Below the pieces are notes generated by a model, which was given only the letters and a program-made list of their open reading frames with translations, made no database searches and had not been told where the DNA came from. Shown here piece after piece: positions 11,501-24,172 of a stretch of DNA of 64,000 nucleotides. Source of the DNA: Ceratorhiza oryzae-sativae. Taxonomy: Eukaryota; Basidiomycota; Agaricomycetes; Cantharellales; Ceratobasidiaceae. The DNA lies in the NCBI GenBank assembly GCA_030998015.1, contig JARWMV010000250.1, positions 1-64,000 of the forward strand, read 5' to 3'. Positions within the stretch are counted from its first letter, which is position 1. Each line of letters starts with the position of its first letter. Position numbers and translations under genes: made by a program.

Positions 11501-13079
11501 GGCCTGGAGAGCAAAGAGATTGTTATTAAATTGTCAGGAGCAGTGGTTGGAACATTTGAAGCTTGCTAATTGTGGAGTGAATGTGAGTATATGCGTGACA
11601 ATACAACAATTGAACCACATACCTTCCTTTCAACTTTGCGCTTCTTCAATTCCTTGGCCGCTTTTATAGCCTTCCTCTGACAGGCACGCAGCAAACGCTT
11701 GGAAACACACTTGTACTCGCGCTTTTCGCTTTTTTCTGCAGTTTGAAATGTGCAAGTTGCGCCGCTTAAGCTTCACGATCAGCCTGGCAGTCAGCATACT
11801 GGCGCTTTTCCTGGATGAGCTACTCATCATGCCGAATGCACTTGAATGGCAAAGTTGTCTGTCAGAGCTTGGTGCGTGGTTTACTTGATATTTTTGTGTG
11901 ACCCTTCAGCTCCAATTTGGAGGACATAGGAGCTACTGAAGCAGGAGCAGTTGTTTCGGTACACAAGGCCATGATTTCAGGCTCGCTGCCCAGGTCCTCT
12001 AAATATGTGTCGAACCTAGGTACATCCTATAAAGTAATTTGTCAATAAAAAAAACTCCAAGGCCGATGTAAATTTTATACACCAAGCTGTCCATGGGCTT
12101 GAAAAGTATAGAGCTCAGCTTAAAATGCTGTCTTGTAAAGAATTGAGTCTGGGGATTGTGAGCATTCCTAAGCGCATAATGAGCCATAGTGGATGTGACT
12201 GCTACCCCCACAAGAGCTGGAGTCGAACTGTGTGCCGACGATGGTACTGCATGCCCATCATGCCCTATTCTATGTAACTCCATTACAGGAGTCGGTCTTG
12301 GTATGTAATTTCTAATATCTGGATATGTGAATATGATAATTTACTATCTCTGAGAATGATAGCACAATCACCCCGGGGTGTGGAAGATCCCAGCTGAGAT
12401 CAACAGCAACGATCAGTGGGAGATATTTGCAGCAGCGGTGAAGGTTCGACTTACCACGCTTCAATTACAAAAAGAGCCTTGATATCAACCAGATAGTCTT
12501 CAAGTTGGCTCCCAAGCAAGCCATTATCTCCAGGGATCATTGTGCTTGTTGGGCATGGATTGTAACCGCTGTTTGAATAGATCACCATGTATGCGACCAC
12601 TGAGTTTTAGGGTCTTAGGTTCTGTCTATTGACAACTTCAGGGAAGCATGCAAGGAGGAAGGCGCAGAGTACAAGAAAGGTGATTTTTGGGTACATGTAA
12701 ATATCGGAAAGCGGACTATATGCGCTGGAATACCAGGATTGCATGACCTTGTTCAACGCATAGTATCCACCTAAACAGATATTGTGATTGAAGGGCTGGT
12801 TTTGAGACTGTGCACATTGTATGCGGTGAGTCCACTGGCAATTATTGTTGTGATTCTTACAAAAAATTCACCATGTTCAGCCTCGGGCAGCACTTGGTTA
12901 GGTAAGGAGCCTGTACCGCACAAAAAGTGTATACAAAGTATGCAGATAGCACAGTACCCCAGTTTTTTGGCTGGGCAATGGGGTATAGCTGAGTTATACT
13001 GTTGATTTATAGAGAGAAATGTTATGCTGGAATTCCAGCACATTCTGTCTTGCCTGCGCATCAGCGGGTTTTACTCCAC
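11501..13079. other. Intergenic interval before the 808-bp array
   Basis: No gene is supported. Degenerate forms of the array's palindrome occur (for example GTATACAAAGTATGC near 12928), so the right part may be a decayed extension of the array. Confidence 0.35.
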
Positions 13080-16000
13080 TCAAGGCTTGCTGCAGACCAT
13101 TCAAGAGCCACAGATAAGGGCTTTTGAACGACGTATAGTGCATAGTTAGCAGGGTAAAATTTGTGGGGACAGGTGGGAGACAGAATGTGCTAAAATTCTG
13201 GTATGACGTCTCTGCTGATCTGTAGTAAGGGTAGATAGTATTTAGTGTTCAAGCGTAACGAATAAATGCACTCCAATTAATACCTAGCACAGGCGAAGGA
13301 AGCGATTTGAGCCTGTTGGATGTGAGTGGGGAGAACATCACTCTCGGTTCAGTGACTTGTGTATTTCCTTATATACAATACAACAGGAAATCTCGGACAG
13401 TACATCGGTGTGTATGCAGGAGGAAGAAAGTACAAACAGGGATAGAACATGAAATATGAGACAGAAAAACAAAAGGGCAGTATAACATCGATATAAGTTC
13501 AATATATGCGCAGGATCGTTCAGCATTTAGCTATGGCAAGGTTCTTATAGCTAAGGCTGGGTTGGTAGGAAGTGTGTGTACAGAGTGTGCAGCTGAATTG
13601 ACAGGGGATCAGTGCTTGAGAAATGAGCATACAGTGCACCACATGGAGAGCATATACACTATGCATGGATTTCAATAGTACCTATTGTTTTAATGCTTAT
13701 AACAAGATTGGCTGACCTCACGCCGTATGAATTAGGTAAGCAAAGTGCCTCTGGTGGCAATGCGTACAAAGTACGCAAACACAAGAGTACCTCAATCAGA
13801 TGCTGGATATAACTGAGCTGTCTATCATGTAATAAGAACAAAAAATTTGGAGCATAAAAAAAGCAGTAATAGGGATGTGATCCCACCTTGCATGGAAAAC
13901 GGAACAGTGCACTGGGTGCGTACTTTGTACGCACACAGACTATGACTCTCGCTCATGTGTCAGTCATATTGTTAGGGTCAGGCAGAGTATGACAAAGCAT
14001 GCTGGGTTCCCAACAAGGTTGCGTACTTTGTACGCACACTTCCTACAAGTTCATCCCTAGCTATATGAAGCCCGCCATGGCCAAGTATCACTCTGCTCTT
14101 GCCATAAAACACTAGAGATTGCATGCTAGAATTTCAGCAGATCTGGTCTCCCATCTATCTCTGCGAGTTTCGCTCCGCTCAGCAAGCACTATACGTCGTT
14201 CGAAAGCTCTCGACTGTGGCTCTCGAATGACCCATGGCGCGCATTGAGCGGAGTAAATCTGCAGAGATAGACAGAGACAGAAGGCGCTGAAATTCTGGCA
14301 TGCAATCTCGAGTGCTTTATAGTGAGGGCAGAGTAGTATTTGGCCATGGTGCACTTTATTTAGCCAAGAATGGGCTTGTAGGAAGTGTGCGTACAGGGTA
14401 CGCAGCTGGATTGACAGCAGCTCAGCACCTGGGCAATAAGCTCATGGCACATCACATGGAGAGGATATGCAATCATGTGGACTTGAATAGTATGTATTAT
14501 TGTAATGATTTCAACACGCTCGGCTGACCTCACCCTGTATGGATTAAGTAAGCAACGTGCCTCTGGCAGCAATGCATACAAAGTATGCAAACACAAGAGC
14601 ACCTCAATCAGGCGCTGGATATAACCGGGCTGTCTATCATATATTAAGATCAACAAATTTGGAGCATAAAAAAAGCAGTAATTGGGATGTGATCCCGCCT
14701 TGCATGGAAAACGGAACAGTGCACTGGGTGTACTTTGTACGCACACAGACTATGACTCGCTCATGTGTCAGTCATATTGTTAGGGTCAGGCAGAGTATGA
14801 CAAAGCATGCTGGGTTCCCAACAAGGTTGCGTACTTTGTACGCACACTTCCTACAAGTTCATCCCTAGCTATATGAAGCCTGCCATGGCCAAGTATCACT
14901 CTGCTCTTGCCATAAAACACTAGAGATTGCATGCTAGAATTTCAGCAGATCTGGTCTCCCATCTATCTCTGCAAGTTTCACTCTGCTCAGCAAGCACTAT
15001 ACATCGTTCGAAAGCTCTCGACTGTGGCTCTCGAATGACCCATGGCGCGCATTGAGCGGAGTAAATCTGCGGAGATAGACGGAGACAGAAGGCGCTGAAA
15101 TTCTGGCATGCAATCTTGAGTGCCTTATAGTGAGGGCAGAGTAGTATTTGGCCATGGTGCACTTTATTTAGCCAGGAATGGGCTTGTAGGAAGTGTGCGT
15201 ACAGGGTACGCAGCTGGATTGACAGCAGCTCAGCACCTAGGCAATAAGCCTATGGTACATCACATGGAGAGGATATGCAATCATGTGGACTTGAATAATA
15301 TGTATTATTGTAATGATTTCAACACGCTCTGACCTCACCCTGTATGGATTAAGTAAGCAACGTGCCTCTGGCAGCAATGCGTACAAAGTACGCAAACACA
15401 AGAGCACCTCAATCAGGTGCTGGATATAACTGGGCTGTCTATCATATATTAAGGTCAACAAATTTGGAGCATAAAAAAAGCAGTAATAGGGATGTGATCC
15501 CGCCTTGCATGGAAAACGGAACAGTGCACTGGGTGCGTACTTTGTACGCACACAGATTATGACTTGCTCATGTGGCAGCGCTGTTGTTAGGATCAGGCAG
15601 AGTATGACAAAGCATGCTGGGTTCCCAACAAGGTTGCGTACTTTGTACGCACACTTCCTACAAGTTCATCCCTAGCTATATGAAGCCCGCCATGGCCAAG
15701 TATTACTCTGCTCTTGCCATAAAACACTAGAGACTGTATGCTAGAATTTCAGCAGATCTAGGTCCCATCTATCTCTGCGAGTTTTGCTCCGCTCAGCAAG
15801 CACTATACGTCGTTCGAAAGCTCTCGACTGTGGCTCTCGAATGATCCATGGCGCGCATTGAGCGGAGTAAAATATGCGGAGATGAACATAAACAGAAGAC
15901 GCTGAAATTCTGGCATGCAATTTTGAGTGCTTTATCATGAGGGCAGAGTAGTATTTGGCCATGGCGCATTTTATTTAGCCAGGAATGGGCTTGTAGGAAG

Positions 16001-16470
16001 TGTGCGTACAGGGTACGCAGCTGGATTGACAGCAGCTCAGCACCTGGGCAATAAGCCTATGGTACATCACATGGAGAGGATATGCAATCATGTGGACTTG
16101 AATAGTATGTATTATTGTAATGATTTCAACACGCTTGGCTGACCTCACCCTGTATGGATTAAGTAAGCAACGTGCCTCTGGCAGCAATGCGTACAAAGTA
16201 CGCAAACACAAGAGCACCTCAATCAGGTGCTGGATATAACTGGGCTGTCTATCATATATTAATATCAACAAATTTGGAGCATTAAAAAAGCAGTAATCAG
16301 GATGTGATTCTGCCTTGCATGGAAAACAGAACAGTGCACTGAGTGCGTACTTTGTATGCACACAGACTACAACTCACTCATGTGTCAGTCATATTGTTAG
16401 GGTCAGGCAGAGTATGACAAAGCATGCTGGGTTCCCAACAAGGTTGCGTACTTTGTATGCAAAAGGTACT
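13080..16470. repeat. Tandem array of about 808-bp units (four copies, first one diverged)
   Basis: The word CTGACCTCACCCTGTATGG and its surroundings recur at about 13710, 14523, 15330 and 16139, giving a period near 808 bp. The second to fourth copies are nearly identical; the first is diverged. Each unit holds an imperfect hairpin about 200 bp long: CATGCTAGAATTTCAGC on one arm, GCTGAAATTCTGGCATG on the other, with CTCCGCTCA/TGAGCGGAG further in. Each unit also carries several copies of a 17-bp palindrome. Open frames of 70-130 aa recur in every copy but show no protein family. The array lies directly upstream of the pogo-like transposase. Confidence 0.85.
13761..16461. repeat. Interspersed 17-bp palindrome TGCGTAC-TTT-GTACGCA
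   Basis: Exact copies, in either orientation of the 3-bp centre, occur at 13761, 13917, 14020, 14828, 15378, 15534, 15635 and 16188. One- to three-base variants lie at 14388, 14573, 15196, 16003, 16344 and 16445, and half-conserved ones near 16739 and 16926. Seven-base perfect arms around a 3-base centre are the form of a dimeric protein binding site. Confidence 0.8.
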
Positions 16471-17108
16471 GTGCCATGTATGGTGCCAAGAAAAAACAAA
16501 AACTCTGATACAATACTATTCCAAATCATTGTACTGTCATTGTATGATAGTATGGGCTGTCATGTGGTGTGCATACATTGTATGCAACCCAGTCAGGAGG
16601 GACAAGTAAGGGCTTGAGGTTACTCAGGGACAGTGCTTGAAGTGACTGATTACTCATAGCTCAGTGGCTGGGACACACCACAGGGTCCACTACACATAGC
16701 CATGCTGCTTGGTCAGCAGCAGGTCTCCCACTGTAGAGTGGTACAAAGTACGCAACTCTATGCTTGCAGTGTACTTAGATACCTGGGTGCAAGTTTTATT
16801 CTGCCATTGAGGCAGTGTTATTTTACCAACATGATTGGAAAGCAAAGAGGACAGTGCTTAACAGATCAAGTGGCCATGTGGCAGAGCCAAGTGATTTGTC
16901 AGCAGCCAATGCCATGAAGCATATGGGTACAAAGTACGCAACTTGCCCACTTAGCATGCCATGAGGGACCAGACTGGCATGGGGAAGAGTGCAGGCTGGA
17001 ACATGGAAAAATCAGACCTACCAGCAGCCTACTACACCCTAATAACCTAACCCATCTTTGTACAGAAGCCCGTTTATCATCTGTGATTTCTGTTTAATTA
17101 CACCTGCA

Positions 17109-19246
17109 ATGGTCAATCGAGCCAAATCCTTGAACCAGCGACGTGTTCAGTTCTCAGATGAGAAAGAAATGCTTATACAAGAAGTCCTTTCTTGTTATAG
17201 ATCTCGCCCCATACACACTATTAGTGGCCGAAGCCGCCCAAAAGGGATGAGAGTCATATGCAAGGAGGTTTCAGATGAGCATGCAAGAGCAACTGGCAGG
17301 CGGATCGAACTCAGCCCATCCACTTTAGCACATCGGGCCAAAGGTCGCCAATCTCAGAGGAAGGCTCGGGAGGCTCAAGCTCATTTTACAAAATCCGAGT
17401 CCCAGGTACTCTGCCAGCATGCTATTAGCATAGCCAAACGGGGCTTTCCATTCTCTCCCAAGCGGCTTGCCAAACATGCTAATTACCTGCTCTGTCTCCG
17501 TACACCTAGTTTCTCTGGTGTTGGCATCCACTGGACTCACCGATTTGTTGATACCCATCACACTGAGCTGACTATGCTTTCTTCTCGGTCTCTTGATGGT
17601 GTACGGGCAAGTGCAGTTAACGAAACCACAGTGGGCGCCTGGTTTGACATGGTGGATGAGACAATCACCCAGCATAATATTCAACCCAAAGATACATATG
17701 GCACCGACGAGGTAGGCTTACAGCCAAAGAAAAGGGAGAGTGAACAAGTGATTGGGCCGCAAGGAGTGAAGATTGTGTATCAGGTCCGCTCCGGGAGTCG
17801 TGAAACAATCGCAATAATTGTCACGATCTGTGCCGATGGAACTAGTATTGAGCCAATTGTAATATTCAAAGGGAAACATTACCTTCTCAGCTGGGATCAG
17901 GAGAATCCACTTAATGCCTCGTACGTCTAAATGTCCTATATAACAGTATTAGCATTAACAATCAAACTAGGATTGCATGTTCAGCTAAAGGCTGGGTAAC
18001 AGGAGAAATTGCACTTGGCTGGATCGAGGACTTTGACAAGAGGACAAGAGAGAAGGCCAACGGGCGGTATCAACTCCTACTTGTTGACGGACACGTCTCA
18101 CATATTGGCTTTGAGCTTCTGGAGTATGCTCGGACTCACAAGATCGAGATGCTATGCTATCCGTCCCACACAACGCACATACTCCAAGGTCTCGACCGTG
18201 TCTGTTTTGGCCCACTCAAGAAATATTGGTCTGAAGAGAGGGACAAACACGAGCAGCACAGTGGACCGGTCACCAAATCAAACTTCCTTCAAGTACTCGC
18301 GTGTGCGTATAAACGTGCACTCACAGAAGAAACCATCAAATCCGCCTTTCGAGTGACTGGGATAGTACCGTTTGATCCCTCGGTTATCGGACTCAACGAT
18401 CTGGCCCCAGCAACCGAACATTCTTGCAGAGGCTCGCTCCCCCTATCCCAACCTGCTCCGGTTCAAGCGATTGTCGATTTTTTGCAGAACACCCCAAAAC
18501 CGGACGATGAGAACGCCGCCACCGAGCTTCGAGAGAAGCTTTTGGAGACTTCGGTTGGGTTTCTAGTCTCGACCTCACCAATTCCGGTCGAAAACGCAAG
18601 GCTCCCGAGCCTATCATACAAGCCCTTAGATCCCATTGACGAACAGACGATGGCCCTTACCGAAGTTTCTGTAACATCCATGCTCGAAAGGTCCTTACAG
18701 GGCGCTCTTAAAGGCTTGATTGAGCGCGATCGCATTCGAACAGCAACCGAGCAACGCCTGGCGGCTCAAATGGCGCTCCAGGGTCTCTACTGTGACCGAC
18801 TTCGAAGCCTACTTGCAGGGAAACGGAATAGTCAGAAGCAAGAACGCGGCCAGTTCTTGGGTGACGGGATGCCAGTGGTGCTCACCGGCGATTCTTACCA
18901 CGATTTTGCTGCCAAGAAACGAGAGCAGCGGCAACAAGATGAGGAACGTCGCGAGGCTATTGCCGAAGCGAAGCGCGAGCACAAGGAAGAGGTGGAGAAA
19001 TGGAAACAGGAGAACGAGGAACGAATAAAGAGAAACCGTGCTAACACGGAAGCATGGAAAGATGAGGTGAAGGCGTGGAAATTGGAAAAGGAGATGGCGA
19101 AGGCAGAGAAACGAGGGCCGAGATGGCACAAACCAATAAAACCGAAAGCAGAGAAGGGGGTACCAAAGCCTAAACTCACCCTTCCTGAATATCTTAGCAA
19201 TATCGAAGAGAGTGAGAGTGATAGTGACGACGATGATGATGAATAA
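17109..19246 (+). CDS. Pogo-like DDE transposase (Tc1/mariner superfamily), apparently intact
   Basis: Exons 17109-17920 and 17971-19246; the 50-nt intron (GTACGT..CTAG) joins in phase 2 to give 695 aa. The N-terminal ~170 residues match the CENP-B/Tc5-type helix-turn-helix DNA-binding layout, ending in WTHRFVDTHH. The DDE_1 catalytic core has all three expected acids: TYGTDEVGLQ, LLLVDGHVSH and ILQGLDRVCF. The conserved KGWVTGEIALGWI segment is formed only across the splice, which supports the intron. The C-terminal third is a charged coiled coil (KREHKEEVEKWKQENEE) ending in an acidic tail. No stop or frameshift is seen and CpG is not depleted, so the copy is young or under selection. Terminal inverted repeats were not found. 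Confidence 0.85.
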
Positions 19247-19283
19247 GTGTAAATACAATGGAATTTCGTGCTGTTCAACGGGC

Positions 19284-19337
19284 AGTGTCTCGGCACGTGA
19301 TAGTGTCTCGGCACGTGATAGTGTCTCGGCACGTGGT
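19284..19337. repeat. Three 18-bp direct repeats with CACGTG
   Basis: Three adjacent units of AGTGTCTCGGCACGTGAT (the last diverges at its 3' end) lie 40 bp after the transposase stop codon. Each carries a CACGTG box. They could be subterminal transposase binding sites or transcription-factor sites. Confidence 0.75.
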
Positions 19338-20663
19338 CAATGACTGTATAGCAGGTCAATTTGCTACGACGGCTGGTCACGAGCCTAGGTGGTGGGCGAT
19401 TCGCCCACGATTAGCGTGCAGTCTCTATCCGGAAGTGATCGTATCTAAGCGCCTGATGGTGGGAAACCCCTTGCACACGTGCAAGTCCCTCTGCCCCGAA
19501 CGACGACAGCACGGCAACTGATAGCGTACGAGATCGTAAAGAATCGAGAACCCCACAGCGAGCATGGAGGTTGAAATCAAAGTAGGTTCCTTCGCTTTTG
19601 TTACATCCTACACTGATCAACAATACTTCCCAGTGGGTACGTTCAGGAAATCAAGCAAGCTGACGAGGATTGAGTGCTTTGTTAGATCGAGAGGGCCGAG
19701 GTAGGAAATCCAATTCACGGGTTTTATTTTCCAGCTAACGTTGGCGCTGGTTGGTTTCTGGTTAGGGTGTACGTACCCGTGGATTCCCAAGGTTTATCCA
19801 AGATAAAACTGACATCGGAGACAATTCCACGATACGAAACAATAAACATTGCGTTGGTGATCGAAAAAAACTTTCGCCCACGGTGATAGAATTTGAGGGT
19901 ATGTGCATTCGGCAAATGAAGGCACGACTTGACGGACATTACAACACTTGTTGCCGTCATCGAACCCATTGGTGCCCCATGGGAACGGGCAGATTGTGAG
20001 CTTCAGAAATGGGAGAAGAGGGAATAGGGCTGACCGCCAGGCTCCTTTATCGATTCTGGATTGTTGACTGCTCCCGTCCTCGACTGCATCGTCCGTCTGA
20101 ATGAGTGTTCAGTGGGTTGGTAGTTTAAATCTTGAACGATTCCGATGGGAATTTACCTAGATTCATTGTTGGGACAGGAGGTAGGTGGTAATACCATTCA
20201 TGCAAGGCCCATTCAGTAAGTTTGAATATCTGATAATGCTAGTGGGCAAGTACAAGTCTATCGGGTTGGCTAGCGAGAGAGTTGACGTGTCAGTGAACAG
20301 TCGACGGGAGGATATCAGGTAAGTGAGGGCCCTGTAACCGTGCGCTCGGAAGATGAAGTTGGAGTCGGTCCGGTTTCATGAAGCCATACGAAGTGAGTGG
20401 CTGTGAGAATTCAGGATGTGATATGTTGACAAAAAGGGTCTGTATAAATCGATGTATGGAAACGCTGGGACCATAGTATGTAAGTAAGGAAGACATGATG
20501 AATAGGACAATGAAAACAACGATAACTAAACAGGAGGTGGAATGAAAGATCGAGGTCATGCGTATGGGATACTGACGTCGGGTTGATGAAACAAAACATT
20601 AGATAGTAAGCGTGAGGGATAGGCACGAGGTTGAGGATACTAAGCGGTGTGAATTGAAATTAG
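19338..20663. other. Interval with possible unassigned minus-strand exons
   Basis: No complete gene could be built. On the minus strand a plausible 81-aa frame (19969-19724, starting MGSMTATSVV) lies downstream of good intron-like signals: a GTAAAT donor near 20155 and a CTGAAC branch with TTCAG acceptor near 20105. Phases do not join cleanly, so it may be a decayed or poorly resolved small gene. Confidence 0.3.
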
Positions 20664-23600
20664 GTGGTGCGTATGAGCGCTAGATCGAGCGACGAGAATG
20701 CTGACGGTGTATGCTCACCTCGACCTGCCGGCTGGCCTGTGTGGGGATATCTGACCTTGGGTGGTCTTAGGAAGTGCGTATGAGCGCTAGATCGAGCGAC
20801 GAGAATGCTGACGGTGTATGCTCACCTCGACCTGCCGGCTGGCCTGTGTGGGGATATCTGACCTTGGGTGGCCTCAGTATGTACGTATGAGCGCTAGATC
20901 GAGCGACGAGAATGCTGACGGTGTATGCTCACCTCGACCTGCCGGCTGGCCTGTGTGGGGATATCTGACCTTGGGTGGTCTTAGGGAGTGCGTATGAGCG
21001 CTAGATCGAGCGACGAGAATGCTGACGGTGTATGCTCACCTCGACCTGCCGGCTGGCCTGTGTGGGGATATCTGACCTTGGGTGGTCTTAGGGAGTGCGT
21101 ATGAGCGCTAGATCGAGCGACGAGAATGCTGACGGTGTATGCTCACCTCGACCTGCTGGCTGGCCTGTGTGGGGATATCTGACCTTGGGTGGTCTTAGCT
21201 CGTGCGTATGAGCGCTAGATCGAGCGACGAGAATGCTGACGGTGTATGCTCACCTCGACCTGCCGGCTGGCCTGTGTGGGGATATCTGACCTTGGGTGGC
21301 CTCAGTATGTACGTATGAGCGCTAGATCGAGCGACGAGAATGCTGACGGTGTATGCTCACCTCGACCTGCCGGCTGGCCTGTGTGGGGATATCTGACCTT
21401 GGGTGGCCTCAGTATGTACGTATGAGCGCTAGATCGAGCGACGAGAATGCTGACGGTGTATGCTCACCTCGACCTGCCGGCTGGCCTGTGTGGGGATATC
21501 TGACCTTGGGTGGTCTTAGCGAGTGCGTATGAGCGCTAGATCGAGCGACGAGAATGCTGACGGTGTATGCTCACCTCGACCTGCCGGCTGGCCTGTGTGG
21601 GGATATCTGACCTTGGGTGGTCTTAGGTGCGTATGAGCGCTAGATCGAGCGACGAGAATGCTGACGGTGTATGCTCACCTCGACCTGCCGGCTGGCCTGT
21701 GTGGGGATATCTGACCTTGGGTGGTCTTAGCGAGTGCGTATGAGCGCTAGATCGAGCGACGAGAATGCTGACGGTGTATGCTCACCTCGACCTGCCGGCT
21801 GGCCTGTGTGGGGATATCTGACCTTGGGTGGTCTTAGGGAGTGCGTATGAGCGCTAGATCGAGCGACGAGAATGCTGACGGTGTATGCTCACCTCGACCT
21901 GCCGGCTGGCCTGTGTGGGGATATCTGACCTTGGGTGGTCTTAGGAGTGCGTATGAGCGCTAGATCGAGCGACGAGAATGCTGACGGTGTATGCTCACCT
22001 CGACCTGCCTGGCTGGCCTGTGTGGGGATATCTGACCTTGGGTGGTCTTAGCTCGTGCGTATGAGCGCTAGATCGAGCGACGAGAATGCTGACGGTGTAT
22101 GCTCACCTCGACCTGCCGGCTGGCCTGTGTGGGGATATCTGACCTTGGGTGGTCTTAGTCGTGCGTATGAGCGCTAGATCGAGCGACGAAATGCTGACGG
22201 TGTATGCTCACCTCGACCTGCCGGCTGGCCTGTGTGGGGATATCTGACCTTGGGTGGTCTTAGCGAGTGCGTATGAGCGCTAGATCGAGCGACGAGAATG
22301 CTGACGGTGTATGCTCACCTCGACCTGCCGGCTGGCCTGTGTGGGGATATCTGACCTTGGGTGGTCTTAGCGAGTGCGTATGAGCGCTAGATCGAGCGAC
22401 GAGAATGCTGACGGTGTATGCTCACCTCGACCTGCCGGCTGGCCTGTGTGGGGATATCTGACCTTGGGTGGTCTTAGCTCGTGCGTATGAGCGCTAGATC
22501 GAGCGACGAGAATGCTGACGGTGTATGCTCACCTCGACCTGCCGGCTGGCCTGTGTGGGGATATCTGACCTTGGGTGGTCTTAGGAGTGCGTATGAGCGC
22601 TAGATCGAGCGACGAGAAGCTGACGGTGTATGCTCACCTCGACCTGCCGGCTGGCCTGTGTGGGGATATCTGACCTTGGGTGGTCTTAGCTCGTGCGTAT
22701 GAGCGCTAGATCGAGCGACGAGAATGCTGACGGTGTATGCTCACCTCGACCTGCCGGCTGGCCTGTGTGGGGATATCTGACCTTGGGTGGTCTTAGGAGT
22801 GTATGAGCGCTAGATCGAGCGACGAGAATGCTGACGGTGTATGCTCACCTCGACCTGCCGGCTGGCCTGTGTGGGGATATCTGACCTTGGGTGGTCTTAG
22901 CGAGTGCGTATGAGCGCTAGATCGAGCGACGAGAATGCTGACGGTGTGTGCTCACTCGACCTGCCGGCTGGCCTGTGTGGGGATATCTGACCTTGGGTGG
23001 CTTAGTATGCGTATGAGCGCTAGATCGAGCGACGAGAATGCTGACGGTGTATGCTCACCTCGACCTGCCGGCTGGCCTGTGTGGGGATATGACCTTGGGT
23101 GGTCTTAGCTCGTGCGTATGAACGCTAGATCGAGCGACGAGAATGCTGACGGTGTATGCTCACCTCGACCTGCCGGCTGGCCTGTGTGGGGATATCTGAC
23201 CTTGGGTGGTCTTAGAGTGCGTATGAGCGCTAGATCGAGACGACGAGAATGCTGACGGTGTATGCTCACCTCGACCTGCCGGCTGGCCTGTGTGGGGATA
23301 TCTGACCTTGGGTGGCCTTAGTTGCGTATGAGCGCTAGATCGAGCGACGAGAATGCTGACGGTGTATGCTCACCTCGACCTGCCGGCTGGCCTGTGTGGG
23401 GATATCTGACCTTGGGTGGTCTTAGGAGTGCGTATGAGCGCTAGATCGAGCGACGAGAATGCTGACGGTGTATGCTCACCTCGACCCGCCGGCTGGCCTG
23501 TGTGGGGATATCTGACCTTGGGTGGTCTTAGCGAGTGCGTATGAGCGCTAGATCGAGCGACGAGAATGCTGACGGTGTATGCTCACCTCGACCTGCCGGC

Positions 23601-24172
23601 TGGCCTGTGTGGGGATATCTGACCTTGGGTGGTCTTAGCTCGTGCGTATGAGCGCTAGATCGAGCGACGAGAATGCTGACGGTGTATGCTCACCCGACCT
23701 GCCGGCTGGCCTGTGTGGGGATATCTGACCTTGGGTGGCCTCAGTTTGTACGTATGAGCGCTAGATCGAGCGACGAGAATGCTGACGGTGTATGCTCACC
23801 TCGACCTGCCGGCTGGCCTGTGTGGGGATATCTGACCTTGGGTGGTCTTAGGGAGTGCGTATGAGCGCTAGATCGAGCGACGAGAATGCTGACGGTGTAT
23901 GCTCACCTCGACCTGCCGGCTGGCCTGTGTGGGGATATCTGACCTTGGGTGGTCTTAGAGTGCGTATGAGCGCTAGATCGAGCGACGAGAATGCTGACGG
24001 TGTATGCTCACCTCGACCTGCCGGCTGGCCTGTGTGGGGATATCTGACCTTGGGTGGTCTTAGGAGTGCGTATGAGCGCTAGATCGAGCGACGAGAATGC
24101 TGACGGTGTATGCTCACCTCGACCTGCCGGCTGGCCTGTGTGGGGATATCTGACCTTGGGTTGCCTCAGTCT
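20664..24172. repeat. Minisatellite: 33 tandem copies of a ~107-bp unit
   Basis: The marker GTATGAGCGCTAGATCGAGC starts at 20671 and then every 103-108 bp up to about 24069, 33 times. Copies are almost identical except for a 3-4 base variable spot before each marker (GAA, GGA, CTC, CGA, or a CCTCAGTATGTAC form) and scattered one- or two-base indels. Because 107 is not a multiple of three, the frames inside cannot encode a regular repeat protein. The unit is CpG-rich, so it has not undergone the decay seen elsewhere. Homogeneity suggests recent expansion or ongoing unequal exchange. Confidence 0.95.

Noticed and set aside
13659..16361. Recurrent 70-130 aa frames in the 808-bp units as a gene family
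   Set aside because: They appear on both strands of the same repeated DNA, vary by indel between copies and show no domain.
19411..20626. A complete minus-strand gene between the transposase and the minisatellite
   Set aside because: Good intron-like signals exist but candidate exons do not join in a consistent phase; kept only as a low-confidence note.
20664..24172. CRISPR-like array
   Set aside because: The whole 107-bp unit is repeated; there are no unique spacers of constant length, and the genome is eukaryotic.
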